From JBCCCJ01 sp039029315 (GTDB lineage: Bacteria > Bacteroidota > Bacteroidia > J057), in assembly GCA_039029315.1 (NCBI GenBank), contig JBCCGK010000194.1, positions 1 through 11,298 on the forward strand: 11,298 bases of DNA, read 5' to 3'. Under the pieces are notes generated by a model that saw only the letters and a list, made by a program, of their open reading frames with translations, had not been told where the DNA came from and ran no database searches. Within the stretch, counting starts at the first letter, position 1. Every line of letters starts with the position of its first letter. The position numbers and the translations under genes were made by a program. Of the stretch, positions 7,114-11,298 are shown piece after piece.

Positions 7114-7527
7114 TTAATCAAGGCGAAAAAACTTTCGGATCACTTGCTGCAAATCATCGCTATCCAAGGATTTTTCTTCCAGAGCTACGACAAAAGAATA
7201 CTGTTGGGCATGCTCAGTGATTTGCGGGGAAATACTGGATGAGAACATGATGACAGAACAATCATACTGATCATCAAAGCCTTTCTCTTGATAGAGTTCG
7301 AGAAAATCAAAGCCCCCTTTTCCTGGCATATTGACATCCAGCAAAATCAAGTCTGGAAAAGCTTGTTGAGAGGTGTGAAGATTGTCTAATAATTGTAAAG
7401 CCCGCCCTACTGTAGTCGCACTTTGGAATTCACATTGTAAGCCAATTTCTTCATGCAAAAGAATCTGAATCAGCAAATTATTAGCCCTTTCATCATCAAC
7501 CGCAAGAACGAATTTAAGGGATTTCAT
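7114..7527 (-). CDS. Stand-alone response-regulator receiver protein
   Basis: A 137-aa CheY-like protein consisting only of a receiver domain. The acidic pocket is D11-D12 (AVDDE), the phospho-acceptor is D64 in LILLDVNMPGKGG, the switch Ser/Thr is in MFSSS (96-98), and the conserved lysine is K119 in LEEKSLD. The usual K-P pair is changed to K-S. There is no output domain, so it must act by protein-protein contact. No histidine kinase lies in the window; single-domain receivers close to RYxxP/Rcp1-like types are common in Bacteroidota hybrid-kinase relays. The ATG at 7525-7527 directly precedes KSLKFVLAVDDE, as expected. The upstream 165 bp (7528-7692) hold no clear promoter box. Confidence 0.93.
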   Translation of the reverse strand: MKSLKFVLAVDDERANNLLIQILLHEEIGLQCEFQSATTVGRALQLLDNLHTSQQAFPDLILLDVNMPGKGGFDFLELYQEKGFDDQYDCSVIMFSSSISPQITEHAQQYSFVVALEEKSLDSDDLQQVIRKFFRLD

Positions 7528-7692
7528 GTATCAATATAGGTTCAGCATTTAGGACAATGAATATTACAGCGGCACCTTCACAAATTAAAGATTGACTAAC
7601 TCATGATGGTCCTTACAGAGATACAGAAACCCATGATTAAAGTTGCAAATTTGTCACTCATCAAGCCAATCTCTATAAAGTTGCGATTTTTT

Positions 7693-9000
7693 TTACTTCT
7701 TCCGAAAAAATATATTGATTGGCACCCCGGTAAACCCAAAATGGTCTCTCAACTGGTTCTCAAGGTAGCGTCTGTAGCTCTCTTTGACATGTTGAGGATG
7801 ATTGGTGAAAAATAAAAATGTTGGGGTTGATGCAGGAATTTGCGTGATGTATTTGATGCGAATGATTCTTCCGCGATGAGAAGGAGGATGATGGCGAGCC
7901 ACAGCAGCCAACATGACTTCATTCAGTTCGCTGGTGGATACCTGTTTTTGACGGTTGTCATACACCTGTGTGGCCACCTCCAGTGCCTTCAGGAGTCGCT
8001 GTTTTTCATTCACTGAGACAAAAAGAATGGGCACATCCGAGAATGGTGCGATCCGTTCTAGAATTTTTGCCTGATAGTCCCTCGCTGTATTGGTCTCTTT
8101 CGTCAACAAATCCCATTTATTCACCAAAATGACCACCCCTTTTCGGTTCTTTTGTATCAGACTGAATATCGCCAGATCCTGCGCCTCTATTCCCAAGCTG
8201 GCATCCAGCATCAGAATGGCCACATGGCAGCTTTCAATGGCTTTTACGGTTCTCAGTGTGGAGTAGAATTCTACATTTTCCTTAATTTTTGCTTTCCTCC
8301 TCAGTCCCGCTGTATCCACCAAAATCAAATCTTTTCCAAATGCCTGAAAACGCGTGTCAGCACTGTCCCGGGTGGTTCCGGCGATTGGGGTTACAATTTG
8401 CGCTGTCTTGCCAATCAAGGCATTGATCAAGCTGGATTTTCCGACATTGGGCCGCCCTACAATGGCAAAGCGTGGAATCCCCTCTTCCTCCTCATTCTCT
8501 CCTTCCTCTGGCAACAAGCTCACAATTTCATCTAATAATTCGCCAGTCCCTCCTCCATTGGCTGCAGAAATGGCGAAAACCTGATCCAGGCCAAGGGCAT
8601 AGAATTCGAACAAATCATGAGCTTGTTTGGTGCTATCGACCTTATTGGCGGCAACCAGGACTTTCTTCGGGCTTTTCCTGACATGGTTGGCAAAGACCTC
8701 GTCCAAAGGCAAGATTCCCGCTCGCGCATCCACCATAAAGACCAGCACATCTGCTTCCTCCATGGCAATGTGAACCTGCTCACGAATCGCTGCCTCAAAG
8801 ATGTCTTCAGAATCCGCCACATAGCCACCCGTATCAATCACGGTAAACTCACGACCATTCCACTCGCCTTTTCCATAATTACGATCCCTGGTTACCCCAC
8901 TCATATCATCAACAATGGCTTGACGCTCCTCCACCAGACGGTTGAAGAGGGTTGATTTCCCGACATTGGGCCTTCCGATAATTGCGACTACATTTGACAT
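7693..9000 (-). CDS. der: GTPase Der (EngA), ribosome assembly
   Basis: A 435-aa Der protein, normal length, with two tandem GTPase domains that act in 50S subunit maturation in the cytoplasm. G domain 1: P-loop GRPNVGKS at 9-16, DTGG 56-59, NKVD 119-122. An acidic linker (EEGENEEEEG, about 165-174) leads to G domain 2: GRPNVGKS 182-189, DTAG 229-232, NKWD 294-297. The C-terminal KH-like domain covers about 350-435 and ends in the typical GVPINIFFRKK. All key residues are present. The ATG at 8998-9000 starts four residues before the first strand, as usual. It lies 27 bp downstream of era in the same direction; this pairing is frequent in Bacteroidota. It can be read from the era transcript and also has its own promoter at 9009-9039. 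Confidence 0.98.
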   Translation of the reverse strand: MSNVVAIIGRPNVGKSTLFNRLVEERQAIVDDMSGVTRDRNYGKGEWNGREFTVIDTGGYVADSEDIFEAAIREQVHIAMEEADVLVFMVDARAGILPLDEVFANHVRKSPKKVLVAANKVDSTKQAHDLFEFYALGLDQVFAISAANGGGTGELLDEIVSLLPEEGENEEEEGIPRFAIVGRPNVGKSSLINALIGKTAQIVTPIAGTTRDSADTRFQAFGKDLILVDTAGLRRKAKIKENVEFYSTLRTVKAIESCHVAILMLDASLGIEAQDLAIFSLIQKNRKGVVILVNKWDLLTKETNTARDYQAKILERIAPFSDVPILFVSVNEKQRLLKALEVATQVYDNRQKQVSTSELNEVMLAAVARHHPPSHRGRIIRIKYITQIPASTPTFLFFTNHPQHVKESYRRYLENQLRDHFGFTGVPINIFFRKK

Positions 9001-9008
9001 AAGGGCTG

Positions 9009-9039
9009 CAAAAGTAAAGAATTGTTTTTAGTAGCCAAA
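9009..9039 (-). promoter_or_regulatory. der promoter overlapping the end of era
   Basis: On the minus strand TTTG (9036-9039) is followed after exactly 19 bp by TACTTTTG (9009-9016), a full match to the Bacteroidota consensus TTTG / TAnnTTTG. The -33 part lies in the last codons of era. Transcription would begin around 9001-9004, only zero to four bases before the der ATG, so the message would be leaderless or nearly so. Confidence 0.65.
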
Positions 9040-9918
9040 CCCTTTCAAATACTTCCCACTATTCTTCCAGCCTGAAGATAGTTTGACATACAATTTGAGA
9101 AACACCTTTTGCCCCAGGAAGGTTTCTATATTCATTCGTGATCGGGAACCGATTTTCTTCAACATGCTTCCTTGTTTGCCGATCAAGATACCTTTCTGGG
9201 ATTGCCGCTCTACATGAATGGAGGCATGAATTCGGGTGATGCTCTCTTCTTCTGTAAATTCTTCAATCTCTACTTCTGTGCTATAAGGAATCTCTTCTTT
9301 GAGCAGGAGAAAAATCTGTTCGCGGATCATTTCTGATACAAAAAAGCGCTCCGGCCGGTCAGAGATTTGGTCCTTATCAAAGTAAGCGGGCCCCTCCGGC
9401 AAATAGTTCAAAATGAGTTTCTTCAAGGTGTCTACATTATCTCCTTTGAGAGCAGAAAGTGGAAGTGCTTCCACAAAATCGACCTGTTGGGACAAAGATG
9501 CCATACGCTTGTAGACGACTTCTTCCTCCACTGCATCGATTTTGTTCAGCGCGAGGATTTTCGGGATACTGGTTTTTTCGGCCAACTTGAGCAAATCCTC
9601 TTCTGGAAAAGTCTCGTTCACTGCAATCAGAAGCACGATCATATCCGCATCTTCCAGAGAATTGTCAATAAATCCTACCATGCGCTCATGTAGTTTGTAC
9701 TTGGGTCGGATCAGACCCGGAGTATCAGAATAGACGATCTGATAGTCCTCCCCATGGTCTATCCCAAAAATCCGATGGCGCGTTGTCTGCGCTTTGGGGG
9801 TGGTGATACTCAACTTCTGCCCCAACAGTTGGTTGAGCAGAGTGGATTTCCCAGCATTGGGCTTACCGATGATGCTGACAAAGCCGGATTTGAAAGATGG
9901 TTCAGCGGTTTCTTGCAA
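9028..9918 (-). CDS. era: GTPase Era, 16S rRNA binding
   Basis: A 296-aa Era protein, normal length, which binds the 3' end of 16S rRNA and helps 30S assembly. G1 GKPNAGKS is at 18-25, the G2 threonine region TTPKAQTTRH about 39-48, G3 DTPG 65-68, G4 NKID 125-128, G5 SALKG 155-159. The KH domain follows with GILIGKQG at 243-250. The start is TTG at 9916-9918: an in-frame TGA lies ten bases upstream (9926-9928) and no ATG or GTG lies before SGFVSIIG, so TTG is the best choice. A -7 box lies 20 bases upstream. It leads der, and the divergent neighbour is tRNA-fMet. Confidence 0.97.
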   Translation of the reverse strand: MQETAEPSFKSGFVSIIGKPNAGKSTLLNQLLGQKLSITTPKAQTTRHRIFGIDHGEDYQIVYSDTPGLIRPKYKLHERMVGFIDNSLEDADMIVLLIAVNETFPEEDLLKLAEKTSIPKILALNKIDAVEEEVVYKRMASLSQQVDFVEALPLSALKGDNVDTLKKLILNYLPEGPAYFDKDQISDRPERFFVSEMIREQIFLLLKEEIPYSTEVEIEEFTEEESITRIHASIHVERQSQKGILIGKQGSMLKKIGSRSRMNIETFLGQKVFLKLYVKLSSGWKNSGKYLKGFGY

Positions 9919-9937
9919 TTTTTTTCAATATTTTTTG

Positions 9938-9945
9938 CAAATGTA
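9938..9945 (-). promoter_or_regulatory. -7 box of era
   Basis: TACATTTG on the minus strand matches TAnnTTTG and would give a 5' leader of about 14 bases to the TTG start. No TTTG is present at the 19-21 bp position upstream, so the call rests on the -7 element and its placement. Confidence 0.5.
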
Positions 9946-9999
9946 CATCAAAACCCTTAACTATGCACTCCGATCAAAAAAATATGGTCGCACATACAT

Positions 10000-10072
<73 letters not shown>

Positions 10073-10078
10073 CAAAGA

Positions 10079-10109
10079 AACAACTCACTGGTTTTCAGTG
10101 AGTTGTTTT
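10079..10109 (+). terminator. Terminator of tRNA-fMet
   Basis: AACAACTCACTG (10079-10090) and CAGTGAGTTGTT (10096-10107) form a perfect 12-bp stem around the loop GTTTT, ending in a four-T run (10106-10109). It begins seven bases after the tRNA and separates it from the HNH cassette. Confidence 0.88.
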
Positions 10110-10158
10110 AGTATCGGAAAGTTTGAATATAGAAGGAAATCTACTTTAATATTCTACA

Positions 10159-10190
10159 TTCGCCATCTTCCACCAAATTCTGTATATTTA
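10159..10190 (+). promoter_or_regulatory. Candidate promoter of the HNH cassette
   Basis: TTCG (10159-10162), 20 bp, then TATATTTA (10183-10190) resembles TTTG / TAnnTTTG with one mismatch in each box. It would start transcription roughly 15 bases before the ATG at 10212. The preceding terminator means the cassette needs its own promoter, and this is the best match in the gap. Confidence 0.38.
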
Positions 10191-10211
10191 TTACAGACAA
10201 AAAAGGTTCAC

Positions 10212-10451
10212 ATGGTACATACTAAAGCATACGAGGAAATCATATTTTTCATTGCCGCAGGTAGTACCCCAGAGCAGGTCATCGCTTTCCGTCCAAGTCA
10301 GGAAGTGCAAAATCGGGTTCGGGAGTTGGTTGATCGAGAAAAAAACACCTCTCTTTCTGCTGAAGAGCAATCTGAACTCAATAACTATTTATTACTTGAG
10401 CATCTCATGCGGATGGCTAAAGCTCGAGCACGGCAGATTCTGGCTTCATGA
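10212..10451 (+). CDS. Small helical protein paired with HNH nuclease
   Basis: A 79-aa, mostly alpha-helical soluble protein beginning MVHTKAYEEIIFFIAAG, with STPEQVIAFRPS, VQNRVRELVDREK, LSAEEQSELNNYL and LEHLMRMAKARARQ. From memory of the families, similar small proteins lie directly upstream of an HNH endonuclease in many cyanobacteria and some Bacteroidota, so the pair is a conserved module; no function is known to me. I chose the ATG at 10212 rather than an upstream start at 10098, because the added 38 residues would run from the tRNA terminator and do not resemble the family, and because AAAAGG precedes it at a suitable distance. Its TGA overlaps the next ATG (ATGA). It could be an antitoxin-like or accessory partner of the nuclease; that is inference. 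Confidence 0.85.
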   Translation: MVHTKAYEEIIFFIAAGSTPEQVIAFRPSQEVQNRVRELVDREKNTSLSAEEQSELNNYLLLEHLMRMAKARARQILAS

Positions 10452-10867
10452 GTCGGTACATTTCAGACACATATCGGCTACAAGTGAAAGAGCGAGCTTC
10501 TTTCTTATGCGAATATTGTCTCTTGCATGAGGAAGATTCTTTCTTTCCTTTTGAAGTAGACCATATCATCAGCTTGAAACACGGAGGAGCGTCTGAGCTT
10601 GACAATCTTGCCTATTCCTGTATCTATTGCAATCGCAACAAAGGCAGTGATATAGGATCTGTATTACTCCCTGATTTGGAATTCATCCGACTCTATCACC
10701 CCAGACTTGATAAATGGGAAGAACATATGGAACTGGATGGGGCTATTCTTCAACCAAAAACTAAAATTGGTCAGGTCACTGTCAAAATTTTAGATCTCAA
10801 TCATGTCAATAGATTGATGGAAAGAAGAATTTTGATAGAAATTGGTAGATATCCAATCGGGGTATAA
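10448..10867 (+). CDS. HNH endonuclease
   Basis: A 139-aa HNH nuclease. A zinc-type knuckle is formed by C21-x2-C24 (LCEYC) and C58-x2-C61 (SCIYC). The catalytic core is D38-H39 in FEVDHIISLKHGG, N53 in LDNLAYSC, and N62 directly after the second CxxC (CNRNKGSD), so the last position is Asn rather than His. A family-specific tail follows: LYHPRLDKWEEHM (82-94), LDGA, IGQVTVKILDLNH and NR..ERR. It should cut DNA using a metal ion; the target is unknown. It starts inside the stop of the 79-aa gene (ATGA overlap) and its TAA shares one base with the ATG of the next gene, so all three are translationally coupled. There is no sign of truncation. Confidence 0.93.
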   Translation: MSRYISDTYRLQVKERASFLCEYCLLHEEDSFFPFEVDHIISLKHGGASELDNLAYSCIYCNRNKGSDIGSVLLPDLEFIRLYHPRLDKWEEHMELDGAILQPKTKIGQVTVKILDLNHVNRLMERRILIEIGRYPIGV

Positions 10868-11124
10868 TGAGTGAGATGAACCTTAACTGGATTGTTGGGG
10901 GTATTGGACATCCCTTTTTGTCAAAAGAGGATATTGAGGAGGGGGCATTATTGCTTCAGGAAGGGGAGGCCGAGTATCTAACACACCCCAGACAGGAAAT
11001 CAGAGTTTTGCAGGAACAACTCAAGGCCTGTAATGAAGTAAAAGAGGGATTGAAAAAGCAGATAGAGGATAAGGAGGAGATTAATAAGCTGCTTAGGGGG
11101 ATGATGGGTGGGGGGAAGGAATAA
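10867..11124 (+). CDS. Coiled-coil protein, third gene of HNH cassette
   Basis: An 85-aa protein of no recognised family. The N-terminal half (NLNWIVGGIGHPFLSKEDIE) is followed by an acidic helix (GALLLQEGEAEYL). Residues about 44-77 form a likely coiled coil (IRVLQEQLKACNEVKEGLKK, then IEDKEEINKLL), and the end is glycine-rich (GMMGGGKE). The ATG at 10867 overlaps the HNH stop by one base (TAATG) with GGGG five bases upstream; M4 at 10876 is an alternative start. The overlap supports co-translation with the nuclease, and the coiled coil suggests oligomerisation or partner binding. It ends only 39 bases before the transposase stop on the other strand, so its C-terminus may have been altered by the insertion sequence. 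Confidence 0.65.
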   Translation: MSEMNLNWIVGGIGHPFLSKEDIEEGALLLQEGEAEYLTHPRQEIRVLQEQLKACNEVKEGLKKQIEDKEEINKLLRGMMGGGKE

Positions 11125-11163
11125 TGAGACCTTTTCTATTTTTTAAACCAAAATATAAAATGT

Positions 11164-11298
11164 TTATCCGGCACTATACACCGGTTTCCAATACAGAGTA
11201 GCTGCAGCTATTAGCAGTCTATCAAATAATCGTTCATTGAAGTAGCGTCGGTTTTGTTTGTAGCAGAATTCATTGAGGTAATTCTGCAAATATTTCTG
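11164..11298 (-). mobile_element. IS1595/ISXO2-type transposase, C-terminal end (cut by window edge)
   Basis: The last 44 codons of a transposase read in from the right edge and stop at TAA (11164-11166). The sequence contains LQNYLNEFCYKQNRR, then YFNERLFDRLLIAA and ATLYW, which is the conserved C-terminal pattern of the ISXO2-like (IS1595 family) DDE-type transposases, in which a Y-L-x-E-F ... N-R-R motif is followed by F..LL. No frameshift is seen in this part. The rest of the gene and the far terminal repeat are outside the window. The element's near end should lie between 11164 and roughly 11100, possibly close to TGAGACC at 11125. Confidence 0.82.

Noticed and set aside
8152..8535. 127-codon plus-strand frame opposite der
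   Set aside because: Shadow of the GTPase domain coding strand; its conservation would only reflect der.
10098..10211. Upstream extension of the 79-aa cassette protein to a start at 10098
   Set aside because: The extension begins inside the tRNA terminator and crosses the likely promoter; the ATG at 10212 fits the family's N-terminus.

Overview
The window looks like a chromosomal segment of a Bacteroidota bacterium, probably of the Saprospiraceae/Lewinella type, though that finer placement is inference. The pointers are: promoters of the Bacteroidota form (TTTG, about 19 bp, TAnnTTTG), little Shine-Dalgarno signal, two DUF1573 domains carrying the ASCGCT signature, a membrane-bound-dehydrogenase/cytochrome lipoprotein of the kind common in Planctomycetes and in Cytophagales/Saprospirales, and an ssrA tag ending in FALAA.

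Layout. 1-544 holds no convincing gene but has a perfect 20-bp inverted repeat (57-101). 545-1378 (-) encodes an unrecognised 277-aa protein made of two copies of one domain. 1379-1813 is intergenic, with a possible gene relic and a hairpin just past the tmRNA end. 1814-2182 (-) is tmRNA (ssrA). 2253-3371 (-) is an exported DUF1573 protein. Divergent from it, 3476-6547 (+) encodes a 1023-aa lipoprotein with a dehydrogenase-like beta-propeller, HEAT-like repeats and a C-terminal c-type heme domain. It ends at a strong hairpin that runs into the tail of a convergent small secreted protein (6561-7025, -). A stand-alone receiver-domain protein follows (7114-7527, -).

7693-9918 (-) is a housekeeping block of two ribosome-assembly GTPases, era then der. 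era seems to use a TTG start. der has its own promoter that overlaps the end of era and would give an almost leaderless mRNA.

10000-10072 (+) is an initiator tRNA-fMet with a terminator. Directly after it comes an accessory cassette of three overlapping genes (10212-11124, +): a 79-aa helical protein, a 139-aa HNH endonuclease and an 85-aa coiled-coil protein. The right edge cuts through an IS1595/ISXO2-type transposase on the minus strand (11164 onward). The housekeeping core is thus flanked by accessory DNA on the right and poorly recognised sequence on the left. The most interesting unit is the HNH cassette between an initiator tRNA and an insertion sequence; its biological role cannot be settled from sequence alone.
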